40,568 bases of DNA, taken from the NCBI GenBank assembly GCA_017525225.1, contig JAFXTB010000069.1:1-40568 (forward strand), in the 5' to 3' direction. Numbering within the stretch: the stretch's first letter is position 1; each line of letters opens with the position of its first letter. The translations under genes were made by a program, and so were the position numbers. This document shows positions 1 through 11,736 of the stretch, piece by piece. This stretch comes from Kiritimatiellia bacterium. GTDB taxonomy: Bacteria > Verrucomicrobiota > Kiritimatiellia > RFP12 > UBA1067. The notes under the pieces are model-generated. The model did not search any database and was not told where the DNA came from. It worked only from the letters and a program-made list of their open reading frames with translations.

Positions 1-503
1 CCGCGCGCGCGCATCACCTCCGCAAGCAGCTCCGCCTTCGTGAGCGACCTCTTCGGGAGGGCCGCGCTTGTCGCGGCCTTCGCGGACGGATCGACGAACA
101 TGTCAACCGTGTAGTAACCGTCGAACAACTTGTCCCAGCCGAGTTTCTCCATAAGGATGTGCGTGGGGTTCCAGCGTTTGTTCGTGGCCACGTAGATGTG
201 GCAGCCCTGGCGTTTCAAGTCGGTGAGCCACGCCGGCACCCACGGGTAGGGGCGCGTGGAGGGAAACCCTCCCGCGTCGTAGCAGGTGCGGAACTGCGCC
301 TTGACGGCGTTCACCAATTCGGGCGTGGCGTCGTCGAAAAGCATGTACACCACCTGGTCGAGCGTAGGGCCGGTGCGGTAGACGCGGTCAAACTGCGGAC
401 AGTCGCGGCCGATGTTGCGCAAAGCCGCACGCCAGGCGGATTTGATGTCCGCCTCCGTATCGCAGAGCGTTCCGTCGAAGTCGAAGAACCAGTGCTGTCT
501 CAT
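1..503 (-). CDS. HAD-superfamily hydrolase, phosphoglycolate phosphatase-like (3' end outside window)
   Basis: The reading frame enters from the left edge, so the C-terminus is missing and about 167 residues are visible. Residues 6-13 read FFDFDGTL, the HAD motif I, with Asp8 as the expected nucleophile and Asp10 as the acid/base. A helical cap region follows, then HIYVATNK (motif II, Thr). This arrangement is typical of small phosphatases of the Gph/PGP type that act on phosphorylated metabolites in the cytoplasm; the substrate cannot be told. An in-frame ATG lies nine bases upstream (512) and neither start has a clear Shine-Dalgarno sequence, so the start is uncertain. It lies 110 bp downstream of gap in the same direction and could be co-transcribed with it. 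Confidence 0.85.
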   Translation of the reverse strand, partial: MRQHWFFDFDGTLCDTEADIKSAWRAALRNIGRDCPQFDRVYRTGPTLDQVVYMLFDDATPELVNAVKAQFRTCYDAGGFPSTRPYPWVPAWLTDLKRQGCHIYVATNKRWNPTHILMEKLGWDKLFDGYYTVDMFVDPSAKAATSAALPKRSLTKAELLAEVMRAR

Positions 504-613
504 CGCCGCCATGGAAAAAGAGAAAGGGCACAGCGTGAAGCCACGCCGTACCCTTCCGACATACTTCCCTGTGGAACGTGCTGGGAATCACGCCCCTTCG
601 GGTCGCAAATCGT

Positions 614-3535
<2,922 letters not shown>

Positions 3536-3539
<4 letters not shown>

Positions 3540-4441
3540 TCCATCAACCTTTCCTCTTTGGACTTCCGTGATGACTTCCCGCCGCTGCAGTTCAGAAGAA
3601 CCACGGCGGAAAGGACGATGACGACGAAACCAAGCACGCTCCAGACGTCCGGCACCTGCCCGAAGAGCAGCAGCCCGAACAGCGCGGCGAAAAGGATGTT
3701 GGTGTAGTCCCACGCCGCGATCGTGCGCGGCTCGGCATGTCGGTAGGCGGCGGTCACTCCAAACTGGCCGAGTGCCGCCATGGCGCCTGCACCGACGAGG
3801 GATGCCAGCTGCGAGGGCGTCATGGGCGCGAAGTCCACCACCATGAACGGCACCGACGCGATACAGGAGAACACCGAGAAGAACAGCACTATGAAACTAG
3901 GGTCGACGCGCCGCCGACCCAGCGCATGCACGCAGGCATAGGCACCACCGGCGCCTATCCCGCCAGCGAGACCACAGACGGCGGGAAAGATCGTAGCCGA
4001 GGCGAACCCCGGCTTCACGACACACGCCGCGCCGACAAGTGCTCCGCACAGGCACAGCGCCTGGCCGACATGCAGCCGCTCGCCGAGGAACATCCAGCTG
4101 AAGGCGACTGTGAAGAACGGCGCGAGCTTGTTGAGCATCATCGCATCGGCAAGCGGCATGTGGGATATAGCGTAGAAGTTGAGGAATATGCCCGCCGTGC
4201 CAAGGACGGAACGAAGGACAAGAAGTGGAATGGAGGAAGAAACCCCTAATGCCCTTAAGGGCCTGTTGCGCGCGAACAGCGCGGCCGCTATCACCGCAGC
4301 GATGACATTGCGGAAGAACCCCTTCTGGAAACACGACACCGGCCCGCCGAGATCGTCGGCGAGCCGGATGAACATGCCCATCGCCGCAAACCCAAAGGCC
4401 GAGGCAACCAGGCACAGTGTCCCCTTTATCCTACCACCCAT
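3536..4441 (-). CDS. EamA/DMT-superfamily membrane transporter
   Basis: 301 aa from the ATG at 4441, with about ten hydrophobic segments arranged as two homologous halves. Each half has the small-residue-rich helices of the drug/metabolite transporter (EamA) fold. The N-terminal TLCLVASAFGFAAMGMFIRL and the second-half AAWDYTNILFAALFGLLLFGQVP match the usual first helix and hairpin of this family. Family members export or exchange small metabolites, amino acids or sugars across the inner membrane; the substrate is unknown. A GTG start at 4474 is possible and would add 11 hydrophilic residues. Neither start has a good Shine-Dalgarno, so translation may depend on coupling to rplT, whose stop is 15 bases before the GTG. 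Its own stop overlaps the start of the following gene by four bases. Confidence 0.9.
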
Positions 4442-4488
4442 CGCGCGATTCCCCGGGGAAAGACGGGAATGCACCAGGCCAGAAGAGC

Positions 4489-4839
4489 CTACGCCTTCCG
4501 GGCTATGTCCACAAGGGTCTTGAACCCTTCAGGATCCTGGATGGCGATCTCGCTGAGCATCTTGCGATTCAGCGTGACACCGGCCTTGATTAGTCCGGCC
4601 ATGAACGCAGAATAGCTGACACCCTCCGCACGGGTCGCGGCGTTGATGCGGGCGATCCAAAGGCGGCGGAAGTCGCGCTTCTTAAGCTTGCGGTGGATCG
4701 TCGACATGCGCATCGCGCGGTCGACGGCCTCGGTGGCTATACGGAAGGTCTTGGAACGGTTGCCGCGGAATCCCTTCGCCAGTTCAAGGCGCCGGCGGCG
4801 GCGTTCGCGGGAAGCGGGAGCATTTGTTGCACGTGACAT
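4489..4839 (-). CDS. rplT: 50S ribosomal protein L20
   Basis: 116 aa, the normal length. The basic N-terminal extension (RERRRRRLELAKGFRGNRSKTFR) and the globular part (FRRLWIARINAATR, LNRKMLSEIA) are diagnostic. L20 binds 23S rRNA and is needed early in large-subunit assembly; in many bacteria it also represses its own operon. A strong AAGGAGG Shine-Dalgarno stands seven bases before the ATG. It follows rpmI by 13 bases in the conserved order, but infC is not upstream and the DMT exporter gene follows instead of pheS. Confidence 0.98.
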   Translation of the reverse strand: MSRATNAPASRERRRRRLELAKGFRGNRSKTFRIATEAVDRAMRMSTIHRKLKKRDFRRLWIARINAATRAEGVSYSAFMAGLIKAGVTLNRKMLSEIAIQDPEGFKTLVDIARKA

Positions 4840-4852
4840 TTCCTATTCCTCC

Positions 4853-5050
4853 TTACGCATACGGCTGCATGCGATGCATGGTCTTCTGGACCGTCTTGTC
4901 GGTTACCGTCGTGCCGCGGAGGTTACGCTTGCGACCACGGCTCTTGTAGCCGTTGAGGTGCGCCTTGCCGCCCTGCGAACGCAGGACCTTCCCCGTTGCC
5001 GACATTTTCATGCGCTTTGTAGCGCATTTCTTCGTTTTCATCTTAGGCAT
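4853..5050 (-). CDS. rpmI: 50S ribosomal protein L35
   Basis: 65 aa, the full length for L35. The sequence MPKMKTKKCATKRMKMS and the central GKAHLNGYKSRGRKRNLRG are characteristic; the mostly basic protein packs into 23S rRNA. The frame continues upstream, but the ATG at 5050 fits the family and has AAAGGA eight bases before it. Promoter elements lie about 75 bases upstream, so rpmI is the first gene of this operon. The initiation-factor gene infC, normally directly upstream, is absent here. Confidence 0.97.
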   Translation of the reverse strand: MPKMKTKKCATKRMKMSATGKVLRSQGGKAHLNGYKSRGRKRNLRGTTVTDKTVQKTMHRMQPYA

Positions 5051-5124
5051 TTTTGTATCCTTTTTCTGTTCCTTACCGGTCGGGCAGTCGGTATTGAGCC
5101 CGCTCCAGACGGAAAACGGCGGAT

Positions 5125-5153
5125 ATGATACCAAATTACGGCGCGAATGTCAA
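5125..5153 (-). promoter_or_regulatory. Promoter of the rpmI-rplT operon
   Basis: Minus strand: consensus -35 TTGACA (5153-5148), 17-bp spacer ending in TTTGG, -10 TATCAT (5130-5125). The -35 box overlaps the TGA stop codon of the large surface-protein gene. Its spacer end and -10 are almost identical to those of gap. Confidence 0.8.
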
Positions 5154-8100
5154 TACCGCCAGACGATCCACACCCCTTTGACGTAGAACCGGAGCGATGG
5201 CGCCATGCCTGAATCGACATACAACGTGGTGGAAGCGCTGACTTTCTTCTTGTCAGGAAGAGTTCCGGAAAGCGTCGCCTCGCCAGATGCCTTCAGAACC
5301 ACATTGAGCGCGCCCTTGGCGCCTTCGGCGGGCAGGGAGAGCGTCCAGCCGCCGGCACCGTCGGACGCCGCCGCAAGCGAGTATGTGCCCACGAGTCCCG
5401 CCGCAGCAGCCTTCGCCTCGTCGCAATCGGCGTATGCGTTGCGTTGCGCGGTACCGGCGAGATTCTTCAAGGCGCCAAGCGTGCCCACGGCGGTGAGGGC
5501 GTCCGCATTCCACGCAGCGTCGGCATCGACCTTGACGGACAGCGAAAGTCCGCTTGCCGTCAACGTGGCCGAGAACATGCGATGCGGCGCACCGCCGATC
5601 GTCTCCACCGCCGTACTGCTCCATTTCGCCGCGGAGAGAGAATAGGATTTCGTACCCTTCACAACCGTAGCGGAAAGCTTGCCTGCCGCCGTGGCGGAGA
5701 CCGTCAGCGGATACCGTTTCCCCGCGCCATCCACGAGGATGCCGTTGAACTTGCCCTTGGCGCCGACCGGCAGCGCGAGGATGGCGATCTTGACAGGCTC
5801 GCCAGACTTGGTCTTGTAGGTGTATGTACCTGCCTTCGTAGGCACGCCCGAAAGCACCTTGCTCTTCCAGGTCAGGCCTGCAGGCGGGTTTTTGTAGGAC
5901 GCAAGCGCGTTCCAAGGCGAACCAGAGACCTTGAACGCCACACCCACATAGCCAGTAGTGACGGCATATCCCGCCACATCGACCGTAGTACGCATCAGTT
6001 TCGTGTCCGCCCCGCTGCCGGAGACAAGCATCACATCGTATGTGCCGCTGCGCACCGGAACGCCACCAAGCGTGCCGGTGTCCCTGTCCCATGTCATGCC
6101 GTCAGGCAGGCCGAACGCATCCCAGCCGGCCGCACCGGCAAGGACAGTCCCGCTTTCGGAACCTGCCCTTGCGTCGTAACGCGCGGCCGGAGATTCATCT
6201 GGCGTGGCGGGCACGAGCACGTTCGTGACCACCGTGACTATCACGTTGGACACCACAAGCGACGCCTGCAGGGCGGAATTCAGGTTCCCGGAATCGGCGA
6301 CGAGCGATCCTTCACCCGTCCATTCGCCCTCGTACGCGCCATATCTACCGCCATAGCCGAGATTGCCGAGAGCCTTCTCCCACTTGGCGGCGTGGGAGAC
6401 GGGATAGCAGATCATGTCTGCCATCTGAAGGAGCGACGCGGGACGCACCGACGCCGTGAGAAGCGCGGTCTCGTCCGAACCCGGCGACGCATCGCCGCCG
6501 AACGGAGGCTCGCCGGAGAACACGACGCGTTCGAGATTCCAGCAACCGAGGAACGTCCAAGGCTTGAGAACAACCGCAGAGGCAGGTACCACGACCTCCT
6601 GAAGAGCCTCGCAGCCACGGAAGCTCAATGTCCCCGAGACGGCGCTTCCGGCGGCGAGCGCGACATTCGTGACTTCGGCCAAGTTTTCGAAGAGAGCGCC
6701 TGCGACCGTGATGCCAGGCGGCACCGACACGCTGGTCGCGCCAGACGCGCCGGCAAGCGCATCTGCCGCGACACTCGCGACAGGCAGTCCACCGACCGCG
6801 ACCGGCACCACCACCTCCCCGCCGTCGGAGACGGCCAGCTGCGTCAAGGTGAGGACGTCTTCTCCGGCGTCATTCTTGGACACCTCGTATTCCATGCCTT
6901 CAGGAGCGGGTCCGACGGCGACGGTCAGCTTGCCGAACACGGACGAAATATCGTAATTGCCAGAATCAGTCCCCTCGTCAGGGACCCAAGTGAACGTGTT
7001 TTCGCTTTCTCCTACCTCAGTGCGTTCGCCGGTGACGGAGAAGGAGAAACCCTCGCCCGCCGGCAGCGTACCAGTCACCAGCACCTCGTTCGTCGCAAGA
7101 GGTGTCCCGTCGTAGGGTCTCGAGGCGCTGGCGCTCGTGAAGGTGAGCGGACGCTTCTCCACCGTGACCACGGCGGATGTGACGACCGTCTCGCCGCCAA
7201 TCGTCTCCTTGTACCAGATTCGCACGGACCCCGCATTCGTCAACGACGGCATTTCATCGCCGAACGGACCTTCCTGGTTGAGCGCATAGAGGAACGTCTC
7301 TTCGCCCGTCGCGCCGACCGGCGCCGAAAGCGCATGCGCCTGCCCGTCGTAGATGGCAGTCACGTCATCGTGGTAGACGGGTTTAGGCGAACCAAACGTC
7401 GTCTTGTCCGTATCCCATATCTTAAGCTCGTCGATTGAAAACGTAGTGCGACTCTGAGATGGATTCCCGAAGTATAGAATCGACGATTGCCCCATAAGTG
7501 CCCTATACTCATCCTTGCTCCAACCGTCTTCGCCATTACGCTGAGCAACCACCGTGCCATCGACAAGTATGGCAGACTGACATTCTCCGGACAATCCGGC
7601 GATTCCGTCTACATTCCATACGTATGCATAATGATGCCAAGCGGCCACATCGCCCTGAATGTACGTGGAATATGGTTTCATATAAGACGCGCTCTCGGGA
7701 ATGATTCTAAGCGCTCCAGCCCCAGCACATAGCCCTCCCCCAGAACCACCATTATTTGCCAGGAACTCAAAAGCCATGAACTGACCTCCATTAGCGGCAC
7801 TATTTACACGGTAAAATATAGGAAATCCACCTCCGTCACCGCCATAGTTGCCTCCAACTCCTTCAAGTTTCGCCCAGAATTCAATGCACCCCTTGGACTG
7901 CGGAAGACCGTTTGTAAGCGCCAAAGAAGCGATTTCGGAGTATGCGGGAACTTGAAGCGCCGAACCCTTCTTGCCAGCACCAAAAGTGGCGCTGGACAGG
8001 CAGGTGCCGGAGGACCCTACCGCAGGTGATGTAACCGCATCGGCGGAATCGAAAGTACAGTGAAGGACAAGACGGGGCGTATCACCGCCACCGGTCGGCT

Positions 8101-8296
8101 CTGCCCCCCCACCCTTCTGGCCGGCGAATGTCGCGATTCCAGCGCAGATGCCCAGTATCAGAAGTTGGGTCTTTGGCATCTTTAGCAAGGAAAGATTGCG
8201 TATCTTCTCAAAAAGGTTCGCAAATGCACAAACCGCGAAAATGGCGCCAACCGCCATCACCGTTAAAACGCCAACCATCATAAGTATACGTTCCAT
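5150..8296 (-). CDS. Large modular surface/secreted protein (LamG, MBG, LRR_5, putative Ig domains)
   Basis: 1048 aa from the ATG at 8296, chosen because GGAAAAGG lies about 10 bases upstream; an in-frame TTG at 8326 is possible. Two hydrophobic segments (about residues 3-25 and 43-60) are separated by a short basic linker. Residues about 75-295 form a LamG/concanavalin-like domain (LHCTFDSADAV, CIEFWAKL, WHHYAYVW, FSIDELKIWD). About 381-460 is an MBG-type domain (RPLTFTSASASRPYDGT, NYDISSVFGKLTV). About 500-600 is a BspA-like leucine-rich segment (FRGCEALQEVVVP, FLGCWNLERVVFSG). About 700-840 holds two putative-Ig repeats (LPDGMTWDRDTGTLGGVP, PPAGLTWKSKVLSGVP). The last 200 residues are a beta-rich domain with LTVSATAAGKLSATV-type strands. 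No catalytic motif is seen. Adhesion or glycan binding is the likely role, by inference. Confidence 0.85.
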   Translation of the reverse strand: MERILMMVGVLTVMAVGAIFAVCAFANLFEKIRNLSLLKMPKTQLLILGICAGIATFAGQKGGGAEPTGGGDTPRLVLHCTFDSADAVTSPAVGSSGTCLSSATFGAGKKGSALQVPAYSEIASLALTNGLPQSKGCIEFWAKLEGVGGNYGGDGGGFPIFYRVNSAANGGQFMAFEFLANNGGSGGGLCAGAGALRIIPESASYMKPYSTYIQGDVAAWHHYAYVWNVDGIAGLSGECQSAILVDGTVVAQRNGEDGWSKDEYRALMGQSSILYFGNPSQSRTTFSIDELKIWDTDKTTFGSPKPVYHDDVTAIYDGQAHALSAPVGATGEETFLYALNQEGPFGDEMPSLTNAGSVRIWYKETIGGETVVTSAVVTVEKRPLTFTSASASRPYDGTPLATNEVLVTGTLPAGEGFSFSVTGERTEVGESENTFTWVPDEGTDSGNYDISSVFGKLTVAVGPAPEGMEYEVSKNDAGEDVLTLTQLAVSDGGEVVVPVAVGGLPVASVAADALAGASGATSVSVPPGITVAGALFENLAEVTNVALAAGSAVSGTLSFRGCEALQEVVVPASAVVLKPWTFLGCWNLERVVFSGEPPFGGDASPGSDETALLTASVRPASLLQMADMICYPVSHAAKWEKALGNLGYGGRYGAYEGEWTGEGSLVADSGNLNSALQASLVVSNVIVTVVTNVLVPATPDESPAARYDARAGSESGTVLAGAAGWDAFGLPDGMTWDRDTGTLGGVPVRSGTYDVMLVSGSGADTKLMRTTVDVAGYAVTTGYVGVAFKVSGSPWNALASYKNPPAGLTWKSKVLSGVPTKAGTYTYKTKSGEPVKIAILALPVGAKGKFNGILVDGAGKRYPLTVSATAAGKLSATVVKGTKSYSLSAAKWSSTAVETIGGAPHRMFSATLTASGLSLSVKVDADAAWNADALTAVGTLGALKNLAGTAQRNAYADCDEAKAAAAGLVGTYSLAAASDGAGGWTLSLPAEGAKGALNVVLKASGEATLSGTLPDKKKVSASTTLYVDSGMAPSLRFYVKGVWIVWRY

Positions 8297-8350
8297 AACC
8301 CAGCAACCTTTTCCATAAGACTTCAAGGCACCACGCCAAGAAGTGCCGCA

Positions 8351-8386
8351 ATTCTAACATACCATACGCCGTACGCGCAAGTGCAA
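8351..8386 (-). promoter_or_regulatory. Probable promoter of the large surface-protein gene
   Basis: Minus strand contains TGGTATGTTAGAAT. Two readings are possible: -35 TTGCGC (8380-8375) with an 18-bp spacer to -10 TAGAAT (8356-8351), or -35 TTGCAC (8386-8381) with a 19-bp spacer to an extended -10 TGGTATGTT (TATGTT at 8361-8356). Either gives a leader of about 50 nt. Confidence 0.5.
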
Positions 8387-8478
8387 AATGGAAAATCTAA
8401 TTGGTCGATTGGCCGGGGTGAAAACCATGCCCTCGCCCACCGGCATTGCTTGGGCCTATTGTGGAATTATCGGGAACT

Positions 8479-9780
8479 TCATCGCACCATGTCATCTTTG
8501 AGTCCGGCCAATCCACGCCAGGGCGAATGGAAACGATCACGGAATTTAACATAGAATGCAATTGCAAACGCTGCTGTCGACAGCAGATACACAATCGAAC
8601 CTATGTCAAGCACGATATCACCGTTTTCAGGGAACACGAGTTGGCGGCGAACGATATTGTTGACGAAGTCCTTGAATATTATGACACACATCCAGAATGC
8701 CATCCAACTGCGATATCTTCGAGACTGCGGACAGTCCATCCCGCTGGCCATATGGAACGCAAGGCAGAAGCCCATCGGCAAAAGATATTGCACGAAATTT
8801 ATGCGGAAAAAGAGCATCAATACAAGCATCAATGCCCCGTGGAGAACGCAGGCATTGTCAAACGCATCACATAGCCTTCCCCCAGATGAAAAATTCGGCA
8901 AAAGCGAGAGCCCGACAATTCCCATAACAGACAGGAGCACAATGTTCTGCAACCAGACAGGCACAAAATCAAGAAAATACCAAACATTCCCAAGTTGCGT
9001 CTCAAATGCGAGCATAGACAAAGTTCGCATGTCGCTCATGTCCTTCGTGGTACGCATGTCAAACGGATCTATGCCTATCGCCCAACAAAGACAGTAGTAT
9101 GCAAGCATGCCGGCGATAAACGGCAGAAGTCCCTTCCATCTTCTCATCAAGGCAAACGGCATGAGAAACAACGGCGCGATAAGCTTGGAGAAGAATATCG
9201 CGGTAAACGACACATACCATTGTGCCAGCATCCCACTTCCCTTGTGATAGAGAAGAAGCAGCAACGCGGCGATCAGCAGGTAGAACGGCTCGTCTTGAGC
9301 CCCCAGCCATGATATGAAAAGACAGAATGGCGATGCCAGATACAATATGATCGTGCGCTTTGCAATCCGTTCGGAGAAAACGGCCCTGAGTGACACGAAA
9401 AACAAAACCATCGCGACCATCTCGCAAAGCGACCAGGAAATCGCTATGGATAGGGGATTGTTCCATATCCATGTCGATAGCGCAAGAACGTACGAAAACC
9501 CAAGATGGTAGCCGGTCTTGCATTCAAGCCCTGGTATCAGATGCTCATCCACGATCCATCGGGACATCGAATGCCATTCCGGCAGGTCACCTGGATAAGC
9601 GCCACCTATCTTGCAGAGCACAAACAATGCGACAAACCGTAAAATGTAATAGGCGACAAACGCCTTCACACCAAACTTCCCCCACCATTTTCTGGCAACA
9701 GGAATTGCAAGAAGAAAAACGGAGACAATGCAAACATAGCGTACCGCAAGCGAAATGAGAAAAAGCCGATCGTAAGACAT
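8479..9780 (-). CDS. Polytopic membrane protein, probable GT-C-type glycosyltransferase
   Basis: 433 aa with about ten hydrophobic segments from residue 7 to the C-terminal region. An early periplasmic loop carries acidic and aromatic residues (YPGDLPEWHSMSRWI), and SWLGAQDEPFYLLIAALLLLLYH resembles the helix-loop-helix seen in mannosyltransferase-like GT-C enzymes. GT-C enzymes move sugars from polyprenyl-phosphate donors to lipids, proteins or glycans on the outer face of the membrane. The donor and acceptor are not predictable. AAAGGGG precedes the ATG. It follows the YfhO-like gene by 17 bases, suggesting a shared role in cell-surface glycosylation. Its base composition is visibly less G+C-rich than most of the window, which hints at a foreign origin. 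Confidence 0.8.
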   Translation of the reverse strand: MSYDRLFLISLAVRYVCIVSVFLLAIPVARKWWGKFGVKAFVAYYILRFVALFVLCKIGGAYPGDLPEWHSMSRWIVDEHLIPGLECKTGYHLGFSYVLALSTWIWNNPLSIAISWSLCEMVAMVLFFVSLRAVFSERIAKRTIILYLASPFCLFISWLGAQDEPFYLLIAALLLLLYHKGSGMLAQWYVSFTAIFFSKLIAPLFLMPFALMRRWKGLLPFIAGMLAYYCLCWAIGIDPFDMRTTKDMSDMRTLSMLAFETQLGNVWYFLDFVPVWLQNIVLLSVMGIVGLSLLPNFSSGGRLCDAFDNACVLHGALMLVLMLFFRINFVQYLLPMGFCLAFHMASGMDCPQSRRYRSWMAFWMCVIIFKDFVNNIVRRQLVFPENGDIVLDIGSIVYLLSTAAFAIAFYVKFRDRFHSPWRGLAGLKDDMVR

Positions 9781-9797
9781 AGGCTACCCCTTTACGC

Positions 9798-11720
9798 CTA
9801 TGCAAGGCCGTCGTTACGTCGCCGGAAGACCATGACGTATGCAAGCCATACAATCACCGCAATTGTCGTAGCGATGGACACGTAGTTGAACACCCGCCTC
9901 AAAGGCGGCAGGGATGGCTCATCATTCCCCTTGGCGGGCCTGCCGGGAATCTCAATCAAGACCGCCTGCGACTGATTGCGGGGGGCGCTCCGTATTCCAC
10001 TACCCGAAAGCGAGTAGGTTCCAACCAATCTTAGCCGGCCATCCCTCAACTGTTCACTCAAAGACGCCGTATTTGCGAAAACAGATCCAGAGACGAACAG
10101 ATACTTCGCGTCCGTCTTCATCGGATCACCGCCGGCGGCAGAAAGATCTGCCGTCGGCGCCAGATGCGCGTTGAAGGAATCGCCGATTGCACGTCCCCCT
10201 TCCTGCGGCGGGACAAGTATGGCAGTCTTTCCACCGCCAAGTCTACGGACATCATCAGCGGCGGAATTGGCAGCGCGCTGGAAGGCGATGCTCTCCGGAC
10301 CGACATACAACGCATCGATACGAGCGAGATCGACAACATTGGCGACAAGAAGTGCCACCACCACCCAGAACACAGGCTTCAAGGACGAGAACCGGCGAAG
10401 AACTGCTGCCACGCCGAAACCAGAAAGCGCCGCTACGCAAAATTCCACAATATGCACGAACTTGACTGGCGCACGCAAATAACCACCGAATGGCATGGCA
10501 TATACAAGCCGGTAGAAGGGCGTGAAGCAACCCATCGCACAGAAAAGCGTGACTACCACCGATCCCCCCCAGAAAAAGACCTCGCCTCTATTGGAATCTT
10601 TGCGACACATCGCGGCAAAGAGTCCATAGGCAGCGAATGCAAGCGTGATCAATCCAAAATAGAGCGAATGCTGCCGATAGGGCATCCACCGCGATGGTTT
10701 GCCGTCCGGCCCTGGCACAGGCATGCCAAGCCGTCCAGTATAGGGCGTCGTCTCGCGCCACCCGGCACGTTTGCGAAGCTCTATGATGTTGACGTCGCTC
10801 GTGTCACCATTGATCCTCGGAACGGCAAACTCCAGAATGTCCTCAGGCGGTAGCGACCAGCTTGTGCAGAAACGCCACCTCTCCTGCCCGGCAGCGCTTT
10901 TTGCGGACGAATCAGTCTGGTTCTTCCCGGTTGCGCGGGACATTGCCGATGAACTCTCGGCAATCTGGCGGTCGCGCGTGGCGAGTGACTCTGTAAACGC
11001 ATTCAATACCGCAGGCATGCCAATCAAGCATGTCATCGCCATAGTGACGCAAATCCCGACCAGAAGTCCTCTCATGCCTTTGAGCCCACCAATTCCAGCG
11101 AACGTACCGGCCCCGTGAATTCTCCATTCCCGCGCTATACACCATACGCCATACGCGAGCGTCAGCACCGAGAAAAGCAGCCACATATCCGGTTGCCGGA
11201 ACATCCCCCATGCCAGGACGGCACCAAGGAGCAGCCAATTCTTCACCTTCCCCTTCCGTACCGCCCGATCGGTCAAGCCAAACGCAAAAGGTCCATACAT
11301 GAGCCAATAGAACCAGCCCATGTGTCCAGCGGAAAACAGCGTGAAGGAATAGCCCATAAGACCATACGCGGAGCCTCCGCCATAGGCCGCAACGAGCGGC
11401 AATCCGCGCCCGCGCAGATAGTAGGCCATGCCCAACGCGGCCAGATATGCGGCAATCGCATAGCGCAACTCATGCCAGAAATAGGGCGAGCATACGAGGC
11501 CGGTCACGTCCAACGGAAGAAATACGTCTCTGCCACTAAGAAAAGCCCGCCAGTTGCGTGCGACCTGGTCAATTCTGAACGTATGGCCGGCGTCAGGCTG
11601 TATCGCGGCCACGTCGAACGACCATGTGCCGCCAAAAATGCATCCAAGGCAGATTGCATACAAGGTCGTGAACGCCAGAAATAACAAGACCGATGGACGT
11701 TTGAGAAAATCCATGCGCAT
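9798..11720 (-). CDS. YfhO-like large polytopic membrane protein
   Basis: 640 aa from the ATG at 11720, preceded by a GGAGGA Shine-Dalgarno. The frame runs upstream into the helicase gene, but that part is not coding here. There is an N-terminal membrane helix (residues 9-28), a long periplasmic loop, then about ten further helices. YGLMGYSFTLFSAGHMGWFY, MFRQPDMWLLFS and YAMPFGGYLRAPVKF are typical of the YfhO family (PF09586), which is related to GT-C glycosyltransferases. YfhO proteins have been linked to glycosylation of cell-wall polymers. A soluble domain (about 480-590) and a last helix close the protein. It lies 16 bases after the helicase gene and is followed by another membrane glycosyltransferase-like gene. 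Confidence 0.82.
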   Translation of the reverse strand: MRMDFLKRPSVLLFLAFTTLYAICLGCIFGGTWSFDVAAIQPDAGHTFRIDQVARNWRAFLSGRDVFLPLDVTGLVCSPYFWHELRYAIAAYLAALGMAYYLRGRGLPLVAAYGGGSAYGLMGYSFTLFSAGHMGWFYWLMYGPFAFGLTDRAVRKGKVKNWLLLGAVLAWGMFRQPDMWLLFSVLTLAYGVWCIAREWRIHGAGTFAGIGGLKGMRGLLVGICVTMAMTCLIGMPAVLNAFTESLATRDRQIAESSSAMSRATGKNQTDSSAKSAAGQERWRFCTSWSLPPEDILEFAVPRINGDTSDVNIIELRKRAGWRETTPYTGRLGMPVPGPDGKPSRWMPYRQHSLYFGLITLAFAAYGLFAAMCRKDSNRGEVFFWGGSVVVTLFCAMGCFTPFYRLVYAMPFGGYLRAPVKFVHIVEFCVAALSGFGVAAVLRRFSSLKPVFWVVVALLVANVVDLARIDALYVGPESIAFQRAANSAADDVRRLGGGKTAILVPPQEGGRAIGDSFNAHLAPTADLSAAGGDPMKTDAKYLFVSGSVFANTASLSEQLRDGRLRLVGTYSLSGSGIRSAPRNQSQAVLIEIPGRPAKGNDEPSLPPLRRVFNYVSIATTIAVIVWLAYVMVFRRRNDGLA

Positions 11721-11736
11721 TGTTTCAATCCTCCGA

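Noticed and set aside
533-546. GCGTG-loop-CACGC hairpin followed by a T-rich run on the minus strand, between gap and the HAD gene
   Set aside because: The stem is only 5 bp and the T-rich run is broken by C residues and sits some bases away, so it is not a convincing terminator.
4242-4262. 13-mer CTAATGCCCTTAA shared with 31488-31500
   Set aside because: Sharing one 13-mer between two places in 40 kb is expected by chance several times over; noted only because both sit in odd local sequence.
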